Assembly (NCBI GenBank): GCA_017306245.1
Contig: JAFKIY010000002.1
Span: 81,412-145,411 of the forward strand
Origin: Micrococcales bacterium
GTDB lineage: Bacteria; Actinomycetota; Actinomycetes; Actinomycetales; Microbacteriaceae
Reading direction: 5' to 3'
DNA: 64,000 nucleotides
Shown: positions 34,821 to 42,650 of the stretch, one piece after another
Layout of the letters: every line of letters starts with the position of its first letter
How positions within the stretch are numbered: position 1 is the first letter of the stretch
The notes under the pieces: generated by a model
What the model was told of the DNA's origin: nothing
The model's database searches: none
The model's input: the letters and a program-made list of their open reading frames with translations, nothing else
Position numbers and translations under genes: made by a program

Positions 34821-35449
34821 GTGCGACGGGAATCGGCGCCGCACGGCGAAGCGGTCGGCGTATTTTGTCAGCAATCGTAGGTCTCGCCGCTCTTGCCCTC
34901 GGAATATTCGCTTTCGGACCATCACCGTCTCAAGCGGCCACGCCACTCACGACGAAGGCGACTTTGATTGTCACAGGGTTCGATGCGAGTGTTGCAGAGG
35001 CGAACGGATACAGGGTCGTAACTTCTTCCGACGGCACCGCAACCGTCGTGCCCTCTACGAACAAACCCAACGACTTGTCAAACGGCGTGCCGATTCCGGC
35101 AGGACTAACACGGGCAAAGTCTGGTGGCAGTGTACAACCGAACAACACTGGGTACGGCGAATGTGGCACGTCCTGGCTCTACTTCACGAGCTCGACCCAG
35201 TACCGCACCGGGTTTTCGATCAACGGGTCCTACGGCAACGCGGTTTGGCGAACTTGGCAGGTCAGCAAAACCTCAACTGCCGGAAGTGCCGGAGACGGAT
35301 TCAACTCGATCATGAACGCGTCTAGTTGGCAGGAATATCGAGCCTTCGGGCTCGGTGGCACCAATCGCCGCGCGCAGGTTTCTGACGGTTGGGTGCTCAC
35401 TGCGTTCGGATTTACTTGCTCAACTATCAAACCCTGGGACACTTGGTGA
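34817..35449 (+). CDS. Secreted protein of unknown function (two Cys)
   Basis: 210 residues with a twin-basic N-terminus and a signal peptide (RRSGRRILSAIVGLAALALG, cleavage near SQAA). The mature part ends with a Trp/Gly/Ser-rich region (SWLYFTSSTQYRTGFS, GNAVWRTWQVS) and two Cys (GECGT, FTCST) likely bridged. Family unknown. Translationally coupled to the previous gene; a hairpin follows at 35475-35508, and an 81-residue membrane protein gene follows at 35606. Confidence 0.75.
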   Translation: MSATGIGAARRSGRRILSAIVGLAALALGIFAFGPSPSQAATPLTTKATLIVTGFDASVAEANGYRVVTSSDGTATVVPSTNKPNDLSNGVPIPAGLTRAKSGGSVQPNNTGYGECGTSWLYFTSSTQYRTGFSINGSYGNAVWRTWQVSKTSTAGSAGDGFNSIMNASSWQEYRAFGLGGTNRRAQVSDGWVLTAFGFTCSTIKPWDTW

Positions 35450-35474
35450 CTCGTAGGTAGGCGACGAAGGCGTG

Positions 35475-35508
35475 GTCGATCAGACGCCATTGGTGGCTTC
35501 TGATCGAC
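35475..35508. terminator. Hairpin after the secreted protein pair
   Basis: GTCGATCAG (35475-35483) pairs with CTGATCGAC (35500-35508); GCC/GGC extend the inner stem. No T run follows; termination may be partial. Confidence 0.45.
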
Positions 35509-35605
35509 TGCACCAGTTCGCGGCGACGTTCAGCTTCCACGTTCAACTGGCTAGTAAGAAACCAGATGCGTGCGCACCGTATGAGCCTCAAACATCGGAG
35601 GATCA

Positions 35606-35851
35606 GTGCAGAAAACACTACTCATCATTGCAACGTGGGCAGTCACCGTGGCCATCTCTGTGCTTGGGGTCAATGCCGGGGCAACGATCTGGTTCTATAT
35701 GGAGCCAGCGATGGGGTCAATAGATGAGCCAGCCAGCTATTCTGTTGCTGTTTACTCTGGGTTGGTGGCACTAGCTCTGAGCATCGTCGTGAGTATTGGA
35801 ATATCCATTCACCTGCTGCGGTGTAAAAAGGTAGTCGTCGCGCACCAGTGA
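35606..35851 (+). CDS. Small two-helix membrane protein
   Basis: 81 residues with two transmembrane helices (LLIIATWAVTVAISVLGVNAGA and VYSGLVALALSIVVSIGISIHLL) and a short basic tail (RCKKVVVAH). The first residues could be read as a signal peptide, but the second helix argues for an integral membrane protein. GGAGG lies four bases before the GTG start. It follows the secreted gene pair, echoing the 30538/31243 arrangement. Family not recognised. Confidence 0.65.
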   Translation: MQKTLLIIATWAVTVAISVLGVNAGATIWFYMEPAMGSIDEPASYSVAVYSGLVALALSIVVSIGISIHLLRCKKVVVAHQ

Positions 35852-36170
35852 TCTTGCGTTCACCGTCCGGCGGTGCGCTCAAAATGTGGCTTATGTCTCT
35901 ACTGACAGGCGACGACTCCTCCCGCACGGGTTCGCGCTTGTTCTCGGTGCACCGTCCGCGACCGTGAACGTACCGCGCTACACCCGAGTGTTGACGATCA
36001 CCGGACGCCACTTCAAGACCTTGCGGAAGCACTGCCAAGACCATATGTCGCCGAAATGCGGTGCCCGCAGGGGAACCACTTACGGGACGCTCATGTTTCA
36101 GGAAGCGGATCGACTTATGGCAAGGCGCGGCACTAAGTGCGGTCATCTGATGATGTTTGTCCGTTTCGGT
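35852..36170. other. Non-coding stretch with degenerate short repeats
   Basis: 319 bases without a supported gene. CACTTCAAGACC (36009), CACTGCCAAGACC (36030), CACTTACGGGAC (36077) and GACTTATGGCAAGG (36112) look like spaced degenerate repeats, as in the ends of some insertion sequences, but no transposase remnant is seen. Confidence 0.35.
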
Positions 36171-37154
36171 TCACCCGGGGCTGTGCGTCGAGGATGTAAC
36201 TGAGGCGACCTTCTGGATACGGACTCGAAGCCCGAGCAGCCGCAGCGAAATGAGGCAACCTGCCAATGTCATCCCGATCAACACGGCTATCCCGAAAACA
36301 TCCTCAAACGCCCTTCTTCCCATAGTGCTCAACGCCACCGCTGCAAAAGGCAAGCCCAAGATTAGGACACTCGCCGCCCACGCCCGCTGGCCAAATAACC
36401 GCAGCAATATTGAGGCCGCGACGACGACCACCGGCGACCAGGCGAGTACCGGCAAGGAGAGTACCGTCCAATTCTCCATCCATGCCGGGTTCTGAAATAG
36501 ACGATCGTTCGTCAGCTGCGGCAGGAGTAGCACAATTAATGGCGGCACGAACCAACAAAGCAACCACCGAACCCCCTTCCGACCGGCCGCTGGGTTTCCG
36601 GCCACCACGAGCACAGCAAGCATTATCAGCAGACCGTAGAACGTCCATGTGGGCCGCAAGAACATGCCGCTTGCGTCTGCGAACACTCGTGTACCGATCG
36701 CCAATGGGATTGTCAACGCGATGATCCACCGGCCGGCCACAGTGAAGCCGGCTAAGGACACCAGCAGGGCCGCGAGCCACGCGAAGTACAGGAGGATGGC
36801 GGGAGAAGCGAAGGGACCGAACGACACCACGTCGACACCAAACATCGATTCCGCGCGGAGTGGGTTCGACTCCAATTGCATGATTGCGGTGAGCGAGATG
36901 GCAGATCCGAGCGCAAGAGCTGCCGTTGACGTTCGATCGCGTACCGCCGGTGAGACCATCGCAGGAAGCATTCGCATCCTGGTGGACAGGCCATGGGCGG
37001 CAAGATTCACCATTTCAGAGATCCGGGGTCGGGTGCGGTGTTCGGCGTCCGCAACATCCATCAGTGTCCCCACCACGACTTCCTCGTTCGTAGCCCGCCA
37101 CCATGCCGGATACCACAGTAGGGCCCGTCGGTACTGCCGCGTAAGTGTGCTCAC
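36171..37154 (-). CDS. Multi-pass membrane protein, PadR partner
   Basis: 327 residues. The first 60 are cytosolic (TRQYRRALLWYPAWWRATNEEVVVGTLMDVADAEHRTRPRI split by the conserved YPxxWR that is common in PadR-linked membrane proteins), followed by seven or eight hydrophobic segments such as AILLYFAWLAALLVSLAGF, FYGLLIMLAVLVVAG and PLIVLLLPQL. No enzymatic motif is visible. Its start overlaps the PadR stop by four bases; regulator and membrane protein form a unit, in parallel with 33.4 kb. Confidence 0.75.
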   Translation of the reverse strand: MSTLTRQYRRALLWYPAWWRATNEEVVVGTLMDVADAEHRTRPRISEMVNLAAHGLSTRMRMLPAMVSPAVRDRTSTAALALGSAISLTAIMQLESNPLRAESMFGVDVVSFGPFASPAILLYFAWLAALLVSLAGFTVAGRWIIALTIPLAIGTRVFADASGMFLRPTWTFYGLLIMLAVLVVAGNPAAGRKGVRWLLCWFVPPLIVLLLPQLTNDRLFQNPAWMENWTVLSLPVLAWSPVVVVAASILLRLFGQRAWAASVLILGLPFAAVALSTMGRRAFEDVFGIAVLIGMTLAGCLISLRLLGLRVRIQKVASVTSSTHSPG

Positions 37155-37486
37155 AGTGCGAACCCCTCACGGTATCGACCTAATAACGCGGTAGCCCTCG
37201 CCGCGCGATCCGTGAGACGCGCCGATTCAGTTTCAAGAGCAGCGGCACCTTGGCTGGTGATCGTGAAATATCGGCGATGCCGCCCGGCGACCACCTCCGT
37301 CCCGGACTCCTCCACCCAGCCCTGACGGGCGAGCCGCTCAAGCGAACCGTACAGCGTGCCCACTTGCAACGTCAGTCTCCCTTCGGACAGTGTGCCCACC
37401 TCGGATATCAGGGCATATCCGTGCTTTCGGCCACCCAGTAACGCCGTCAGGACGAAGAATGTGGGCTCGCGCATCTCGTTACTCAT
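37151..37486 (-). CDS. PadR-family transcriptional regulator
   Basis: 111 residues: MREPTFFVLTALLGGRKHGYALISEVGTLSEGRLTLQVGTLYGSLERLARQGWVEESGTEVVAGRHRRYFTIT is a complete PadR winged-helix domain with a short C-terminal helix. Start ATG 37486; TAGTAT nine bases upstream on the minus strand is a possible -10. Cotranscribed with the membrane protein gene. Confidence 0.9.
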   Translation of the reverse strand: MSNEMREPTFFVLTALLGGRKHGYALISEVGTLSEGRLTLQVGTLYGSLERLARQGWVEESGTEVVAGRHRRYFTITSQGAAALETESARLTDRAARATALLGRYREGFAL

Positions 37487-37669
37487 GACGTGAGGATACT
37501 ACGGCAACTGAAGTATGTGGCATGCTCTACCGCGTGTCGTGGCAACCCCAGACCGGCATCCGATGGCAAGCCCACGTGGGCACCACTGGCCAGGATACGA
37601 AGTCACGGCAGCACTTCGCGCAGCATCAGGATGGCAGGCTCGAGTTCGTTGGCCTATGTCGGCTGAGCG

Positions 37670-38266
37670 TCACTTCTCCGCGGTGGGGCGGGTCTGGCCA
37701 TCCCCGCTAATCGTCAATGCAACGGCAGCTTGACCGGCCCTAGTGACGGTAAGTGAGAAGCAGCGCGTTGGGTCTTGGACCAGCAGACCACCATAGAAAC
37801 TGGTGGGCGCCTCCGCGCAACCATGGGCAACAACCTTTGAACTGGTCCATCCTCTCCTAGCGGCAACTGATTCGTCGGCACCAGTCCAAGCGTCCGCGCT
37901 GGTCCAGACCAAATACTGCCTACCGTCGTCCGGCACCTCAAGGGTGACCACCTGCGAGCCTGCGGAGAGAAATAGAGGTGCCTTTCGGAAACTCCATTCC
38001 TTCGTAGGCGCCCAGATACCGACGTCCATGGCTTTGGGAAGAGTCGAGATCGTGTCTCGAAGTGCACTACCCACTCCCTCCGTCAGGAGAAGCGACGGCA
38101 CTATGGAGCCGGAATTTGCGAATCCATCCGCGCACTGTAGCTGAACACTCGAGGCGATGGTCGGCGTGGCGGAGGGTTCGGGCTTGCTCACTTGTGCCGT
38201 GCATGCGGTCACCGAAATGAGAATTCCGATCACAAAAACCGGTACCGACGCCCGCCAGAGCTTCAT
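37670..38266 (-). CDS. Putative lipoprotein of unknown function
   Basis: 198 residues with a lipoprotein signal peptide: MKLWRASVPVFVIGILI followed by lipobox SVTAC at about residue 22. The mature part starts with a Pro/Ser/Thr linker and holds an uncharacterised domain with three Cys (LQCADG, AHGCAEAP, TRCFSL). ATG 38266 gives the best signal peptide; an upstream in-frame TTG at 38278 is possible. No partner gene is obvious. Confidence 0.7.
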   Translation of the reverse strand: MKLWRASVPVFVIGILISVTACTAQVSKPEPSATPTIASSVQLQCADGFANSGSIVPSLLLTEGVGSALRDTISTLPKAMDVGIWAPTKEWSFRKAPLFLSAGSQVVTLEVPDDGRQYLVWTSADAWTGADESVAARRGWTSSKVVAHGCAEAPTSFYGGLLVQDPTRCFSLTVTRAGQAAVALTISGDGQTRPTAEK

Positions 38267-38521
38267 CTTTGAAGTCAATCATGATCTAATGCAGGCCGAC
38301 AATGATCCGACAGCAATTTCATCCTTACATCGGAGGTTCACCTGACGCCATTTCGCATGGTCGTGAGAGCAGGCTCGACTCGAGGCCACTTTCGACCAAG
38401 AAGGGTGCACGCAAGCGGGACGATGAGCGGGCGGCTTGTTAGTCGACTTGCTGTCGTCGGATTTGGGGCCGAGTACCGCTTTGAGGGGTGCCCGCACGGG
38501 AACGTCCATCGCGACAGATTG

Positions 38522-38539
38522 GTATAACCGGGTTATACT
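38522..38539 (+). promoter_or_regulatory. Toxin-antitoxin promoter with overlapping operator
   Basis: GTATAACC-G-GGTTATAC (38522-38538) is a perfect inverted repeat. Its right arm holds the -10 TATACT (38534-38539), six bases before ATG 38546. This is the expected design of an autorepressed antitoxin promoter. Confidence 0.7.
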
Positions 38540-38545
38540 GGTTGC

Positions 38546-38794
38546 ATGAAGACCGCAATTTCTCTTCCCAATGACACTTTTGAGCGCGCCTCACGCCGCG
38601 CGATGGATTTAGGTCTGAGCCGCTCTGAGTTTTTCGCCCGTGCCGCGAACCGCTATCTGGAGGAACTGGACGCCGCGTCGGTGACCGAGCAGATCAATGC
38701 CGCTCTGAAGCAGATCGGCGGGATCGACGATTCGCTGGAAGTTGCGGTCGAATCCGGGCGGCAGCTTCTTCTCGACAGTTCTGACGAATGGTGA
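38546..38794 (+). CDS. Ribbon-helix-helix antitoxin
   Basis: 82 residues with an N-terminal RHH DNA-binding domain (MKTAISLPNDTFERASRRAMDLGLSRSEFFARAANRYLEEL) and a C-terminal tail that would wrap the toxin. It neutralises the downstream MazF-like RNase and represses its own promoter through the palindrome described above. It overlaps the toxin gene by seven bases. Confidence 0.87.
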   Translation: MKTAISLPNDTFERASRRAMDLGLSRSEFFARAANRYLEELDAASVTEQINAALKQIGGIDDSLEVAVESGRQLLLDSSDEW

Positions 38795-39132
38795 TTGAGC
38801 ACGGTGGTATCTACTGGGCAGAATTGGGTCCAGCGGTCGACAGTCGTCCGGCAAAGCGACGACCGGTATTAGTGATCCAGTCGAATTCGTATAACGAGAG
38901 TCATCTTGCGACCGTGCTCGTTGCCGTGATCACAACCAACACCGCCCTGGCAACAATGCCAGGCAATGTTTTTCTCGCCGCGACAGCGACTGGACTTCCA
39001 CACGATTCCGTCGCTAACGTGACTGCGATCGTGACGCTCAACAAGGCAGACCTTGCCGATTATGTCGGGCAGGTGCCGGATGTTCTGCTCGAGGATGTCC
39101 ATCGCGGTCTAAGACGAGTCCTAGAGTTGTGA
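38788..39132 (+). CDS. MazF/PemK-family endoribonuclease toxin
   Basis: 114 residues with the MazF fold: IEHGGIYWAELGPAVDSRPAKRRPVLVIQSNSYNESHLATVLVAVITTN, where the RRPVLVIQ block and the conserved Arg and Ser/Thr residues correspond to the catalytic groove. Cleaves single-stranded RNA at short motifs in the cell when free of antitoxin (family knowledge). The start lies inside the antitoxin gene, typical of such pairs. No further partner is seen. Confidence 0.9.
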   Translation: MVIEHGGIYWAELGPAVDSRPAKRRPVLVIQSNSYNESHLATVLVAVITTNTALATMPGNVFLAATATGLPHDSVANVTAIVTLNKADLADYVGQVPDVLLEDVHRGLRRVLEL

Positions 39133-39203
39133 GCACCACGACTCACCAACACAACTGCCTGCAGGCGGAACGTTCACCGAACAGTGAAAACCCCGGCCAT
39201 CCT

Positions 39204-39761
39204 CTAGTGCTCCAAACCTGTCTCGAACTTAATTCGGAGCTTCGAGCGGATCCGAGCGTGCCGACTTCTTACCGTGGCGGGTCTCAGTCCTAGAAGTGAA
39301 GCGGCTTCGACGAGGCTGAATCCATCCCAATAGTGAAGACGGACAATTTCCTGATCGATTGCGTCTAGTTGTTGGATAGCGGAGCGTACGACGTCCAGCA
39401 TCTCGTCATCTGCGTGGTCCGGTTGCGGGGTGTTGAGTTCTTCCGCCAGCCGTTGACGAAGTGCGGTCCGTCGCCTGTTCCCGCGGCGCTGCCCTGCGAG
39501 CACTTTCCTGGCGATGCCATACATCCACATCCTCGACTGAGTTTCGTCTTCCGGAATTGATCGTTCGCGACGCCATACGATCAGCAGGGTCTCTCCGAGC
39601 AGATCCGCCGCATCCTCGTGGTTGCTCGTGCGACGCAGAAAATAATTCAGTAGCTTTCCCGATTCTCGTTCGACAAGGTCGCTCACCTCGGCGCTCCGAT
39701 CACGAACCTGAAGGCGATCCCCAGCTCGACGCAACATGAAGGCAGGGTTGCCGATGCTCAA
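39204..39761 (-). CDS. ECF-type RNA polymerase sigma factor
   Basis: 185 residues. Region 2: DAADLLGETLLIVWRRERSIPE with RMWMYGIARKVLAGQRRG; region 4: AIDQEIVRLHYWDGFSLVEAASLLGLRPATVRSRHARIRSKL. A member of the sigma-70 ECF group with no C-terminal extension. TTG 39761 overlaps the stop of the upstream gene (TTGA) and has AGGGGA five to six bases upstream; this start is preferred over the longer open frame. The membrane protein encoded just upstream is a candidate anti-sigma or sensor partner (inference). Confidence 0.85.
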   Translation of the reverse strand: MSIGNPAFMLRRAGDRLQVRDRSAEVSDLVERESGKLLNYFLRRTSNHEDAADLLGETLLIVWRRERSIPEDETQSRMWMYGIARKVLAGQRRGNRRRTALRQRLAEELNTPQPDHADDEMLDVVRSAIQQLDAIDQEIVRLHYWDGFSLVEAASLLGLRPATVRSRHARIRSKLRIKFETGLEH

Positions 39762-40354
39762 TGAAGTTCCCCTGTGCATTGGTCGGTGACCCCATACCCG
39801 GTGCCTGTTGGCGTAATTCCTTCGGGGATGAGATCGAAGATGTTCTCGTCCACGGCATGCTGCCACGCGACTAGTTGAACGTCATCCGACGTGGCACCCC
39901 CAGGCCACCCCACCGTGGCTGCTTCCCACCATGCTCGGTCGCCCTCGTGGGCCAGAGCCGCGTCGTAGATGCGTTGTCCCACTCCGGTCCAGTCCTGAGC
40001 TCGGAGGTATTCAACCTCAGGCGTGGTTAATTCGACGTAGTTGATTTCCATGTTGAACAGGTCGATCGAGCAGGACACGGCGGTACCGGTGTCGGTTGTG
40101 TAGTTCACAGGAATACTGAAATCAGGAACCATGCGCGGCTCCGTCCCTGCGGTCGTAGCGAATGCGATTGCAGGAACCGCCAAAAGCGGAGCAACAAGCC
40201 ACCACAGGCGCCGGCCTGGGCTACGGGGACTGGACTTCACGGCCGCACGGGACTCCTCGGCCACCGCACGAATCATGGCCTGGACTCGGAGGCTCTCCGC
40301 GCCCGTCGGCGGCGCACTTCGCGCAATCAGCTCATCAATAGTCGGCTTCATCAT
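39758..40354 (-). CDS. Single-pass membrane protein upstream of the ECF sigma gene
   Basis: 198 residues: a cytosolic N-terminal region of about 55 residues (MKPTIDELIARSAPPTGAESLRVQ), one transmembrane helix (LWWLVAPLLAVPAIAFATTAG), then an extracytoplasmic domain of about 130 residues with two Cys (VSCSID, DQCTGE) and Trp-rich segments. The topology is that of anti-sigma factors, but no zinc-binding HxxxCxxC motif is present. ATG 40354 has AAGGA seven bases upstream. Overlaps the sigma gene by four bases, in the unusual order membrane protein first. Confidence 0.65.
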   Translation of the reverse strand: MMKPTIDELIARSAPPTGAESLRVQAMIRAVAEESRAAVKSSPRSPGRRLWWLVAPLLAVPAIAFATTAGTEPRMVPDFSIPVNYTTDTGTAVSCSIDLFNMEINYVELTTPEVEYLRAQDWTGVGQRIYDAALAHEGDRAWWEAATVGWPGGATSDDVQLVAWQHAVDENIFDLIPEGITPTGTGYGVTDQCTGELH

Positions 40355-40562
40355 GAGATCATCCTTCGCACTCAGGTGGGCATTCAACTAGTACGTGGCC
40401 GGCATCGTCAAAAACGTTGCAACGACATGGACATTCCACCCAGGGGGCGGGTATCGACCTACTTCTGACTGCTTTGGACCGGCCGCAAGCGGAACGTAAG
40501 CCGGGTCGTGGTAGTGATGCGTGGCGGACCATCCCACCAGCCTCACTCACCCAGTTCGCTGC

Positions 40563-40570
40563 CGTCGAAC
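40563..40570 (+). repeat. Target-site duplication, left copy
   Basis: CGTCGAAC directly abuts the left end of the IS element and is repeated at 41998-42005. Confidence 0.8.
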
Positions 40571-40600
40571 GGTCGCGTCCCGTGGAGTGGTGTAAATCTC
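40571..40600 (+). repeat. IS256-type left inverted repeat
   Basis: Starts GGTCGCGTCCCG and contains GAGTGGTG; pairs with the right end at 41967-41997 with few mismatches. Confidence 0.75.
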
Positions 40601-40691
40601 GGCTGGTGAGCGTCGCGTCGTCGACGTGGTGAGCCATCGTGCGATGGTCAGTGAGTACCGATCAAAGTCACTCACAGAAAGACACAATCAC

Positions 40692-41939
40692 ATGATGGCT
40701 CTAGACCAGTCTGCCCTGCTCGACCTGCTTGGCGAGTTGAAACTCACCGATGTCTCCGACCGAATCCGGGTCGCGACCGAGAAGCTCTATCAGGAGCTGA
40801 TCGATGCCGAAGCGACTGCGTTCATCGGCGCCGGACCGTTCGAGCGGTCGAGCGAACGCACCACTCAGCGAAACGGTTCACGCCTAAGAACATTGACCAC
40901 AACTGCCGGGGATCTAGATTTGAAAATCCCGAAGCTGCGTACAGGATCTTTCTTCCCTGCCCTGCTGGAGCGGCGCCGCCGGGTCGACCAGGCCCTCTTC
41001 GCGGTGGTGATGGAGGCGTATTTGCATGGCGTCTCGACCCGGAAGGTCGACGATCTGGTCAAGGCCCTCGGCGCCGAGACCGGGATCTCCAAATCCGAGG
41101 TGTCGCGCATCTGCGCGGGTCTGGACGAGGAGATCGCGGTGTTCCGCGACCGCGACCTGGCCTCGCTCGACTACCCGTATGTGTTCCTCGATGCGACCTA
41201 TTGCAAAGCCAGGGTCAACCATCGAATCGTCTCCCAGGCGATCGTCGTCGCCGTTGGGATCGCCGCCGACGGACGCCGTGAAGTTCTCGGCTTCGATGTT
41301 GGTGACAGCGAGAACGAGGGCTTCTGGACAGCATTCCTCAGGTCGATGAAGACCCGTGGTCTGGGCGGAGTGCAGTTGGTCATGTCCGACGCTCACAGCG
41401 GGCTGAAGAAAGCGATCGCCACCGTGTTCCAGGGCGCATCCTGGCAGCGATGCCGGGTCCATTTCATGCGCAACGTCCTCTCGGTCGTGCCGAAGGGCTC
41501 CCAGGACATGGTCGCCTCGATCATTCGCACGATCTTCGCCCAACCCGACGCCGAGCACGTGTCGACCCAATTCGCCGAGGTCACCAGCATGCTTGGGCGC
41601 TCTCACCCGAAGGTCGCCGCCATGCTCGATAATGCCCGCGACGACCTCCTGGCCTTTACCGGATTCCCCCAACGGCACTGGCGACAGATCTGGTCCACGA
41701 ACCCGCTGGAGCGGGTCAACAAGGAAATCAAACGCCGCACCGACGTCGTGGGTGTCTTCCCCAACCCGGCCACACTGTTGCGACTGGCCGGCGCAGTTCT
41801 GGTCGAGCAACACGACGAATGGGAAGCTGGCGACCGCCGCTACTTCTCGGAAAGCTCCATGCTCGAACTGAAGGCAATGAACGCCGCCATCCCCGCCAGC
41901 GAGGAGGTGAATGCCATCCCAGAACTCACCGCCGCCTAA
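40692..41939 (+). CDS. IS256-family (Mutator-like) transposase
   Basis: 415-residue DDE transposase. Catalytic residues: first Asp in PYVFLDATYCKARVN, second Asp in LVMSDAHSGLKKAI with the helical insert that follows (CRVHFMRNVL), and Glu in WSTNPLERVNKEIKRRTDVVGVFPN. The N-terminal domain (LLDLLGELKLTDVSDRIRVATEKLYQELIDAEATAFIGAGPFERSSERTTQRNGSRLRTL) is the usual IS256 DNA-binding part. The frame is intact. ATG 40692 was chosen on family length; no strong ribosome site is seen. Confidence 0.95.
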   Translation: MMALDQSALLDLLGELKLTDVSDRIRVATEKLYQELIDAEATAFIGAGPFERSSERTTQRNGSRLRTLTTTAGDLDLKIPKLRTGSFFPALLERRRRVDQALFAVVMEAYLHGVSTRKVDDLVKALGAETGISKSEVSRICAGLDEEIAVFRDRDLASLDYPYVFLDATYCKARVNHRIVSQAIVVAVGIAADGRREVLGFDVGDSENEGFWTAFLRSMKTRGLGGVQLVMSDAHSGLKKAIATVFQGASWQRCRVHFMRNVLSVVPKGSQDMVASIIRTIFAQPDAEHVSTQFAEVTSMLGRSHPKVAAMLDNARDDLLAFTGFPQRHWRQIWSTNPLERVNKEIKRRTDVVGVFPNPATLLRLAGAVLVEQHDEWEAGDRRYFSESSMLELKAMNAAIPASEEVNAIPELTAA

Positions 41940-41966
41940 ACTAAACCCAACTGACCGCACGGTGTC

Positions 41967-41997
41967 GAGAAACTCCACCACTCAGCGGGACGTGACC
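41967..41997 (-). repeat. IS256-type right inverted repeat
   Basis: Read on the minus strand from 41997 it begins GGTCACGTCCCG and contains GAGTGGTG, mirroring the left end. Confidence 0.75.
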
Positions 41998-42005
41998 CGT
42001 CGAAC
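41998..42005 (+). repeat. Target-site duplication, right copy
   Basis: CGTCGAAC, identical to 40563-40570. Confidence 0.8.
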
Positions 42006-42158
42006 AGTTCACACCAGCACGCGTCGCCGCAGTAGTGGCCGTGCCACCCACCCTAGTTTCCTCCCGAAACCCTCGCCGAACATCACGCGGATACCCTGGA
42101 GGACCACACATCCACTAAGTGTTGCAACGGCCCCTTGAACCCAAGTGCCTTCTATCCC

Positions 42159-42641
42159 CTATTTCGCGCTCTGCCCGGGCATCTTGTCTGACTGAGATGC
42201 GGAGCCAACCACCGTAAACGTTCCGATGACGGTCGTACCGTCCTTGGCGTAAACGCTTATCGTTTGGTCAGTGGATCCGATCGATTGCTGCCACGCAAGT
42301 GCCTCGGCGGGTGATTTGAAGCCGGCTGCTGCAGCAGTTCCGTTCGCTTCATCGAGCTCAGTCTTCCGGACATAGCCAACTTCGCCGTTAGATGCGACGG
42401 CCTGAATTAGATCCGGCTCCGTTCCAGGCGATACCGCGTCGAGAGCAGACCCGTAGGTTTCCCCGTCCGCATTCGTAGAATACTTTGGAGCGGGCATGGG
42501 AGCACTCCCAACTCCACTCGGCGCAGTGAGGCCTGCAGGTGCCAACAGCGTTGGTACAACTGCAATTGCGGCACCTCCGACGATGCCGAGTCCGGCTGCG
42601 ACCACGACGCTGGTCGCAATCATGATCGTTCGTCTCATCAT
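42159..42641 (-). CDS. Secreted or membrane-anchored protein of unknown function
   Basis: 160 residues: N-terminal hydrophobic segment (TIMIATSVVVAAGLGIVGGAAIAVV) as signal or anchor, a Pro/Ala linker, then a small domain with NADGETYGSALDAVSPGTEP and AVASNGEVGYVRKTELD, followed by a helical FKSPAEALAWQQSI segment and a beta-rich ISVYAKDGTTVIGTFTVVG. No catalytic motif recognised. ATG 42641 has CGGAG four bases upstream. It starts nine bases after the stop of the other secreted protein gene, so both form one unit. Confidence 0.7.
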   Translation of the reverse strand: MMRRTIMIATSVVVAAGLGIVGGAAIAVVPTLLAPAGLTAPSGVGSAPMPAPKYSTNADGETYGSALDAVSPGTEPDLIQAVASNGEVGYVRKTELDEANGTAAAAGFKSPAEALAWQQSIGSTDQTISVYAKDGTTVIGTFTVVGSASQSDKMPGQSAK

Positions 42642-42650
42642 TTACTCCGA

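Larger units (their letters stand above)
40571..41997 (+). mobile_element. Complete IS256-family insertion sequence
   Basis: 1427-bp element with one transposase gene. The ends are imperfect inverted repeats: left begins GGTCGCGTCCCG then GAGTGGTG; right, read inward, begins GGTCACGTCCCG then GAGTGGTG. An 8-bp direct repeat CGTCGAAC flanks it, as expected for IS256. Intact ends, duplication and open transposase suggest a recent, possibly still active insertion. Confidence 0.88.
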
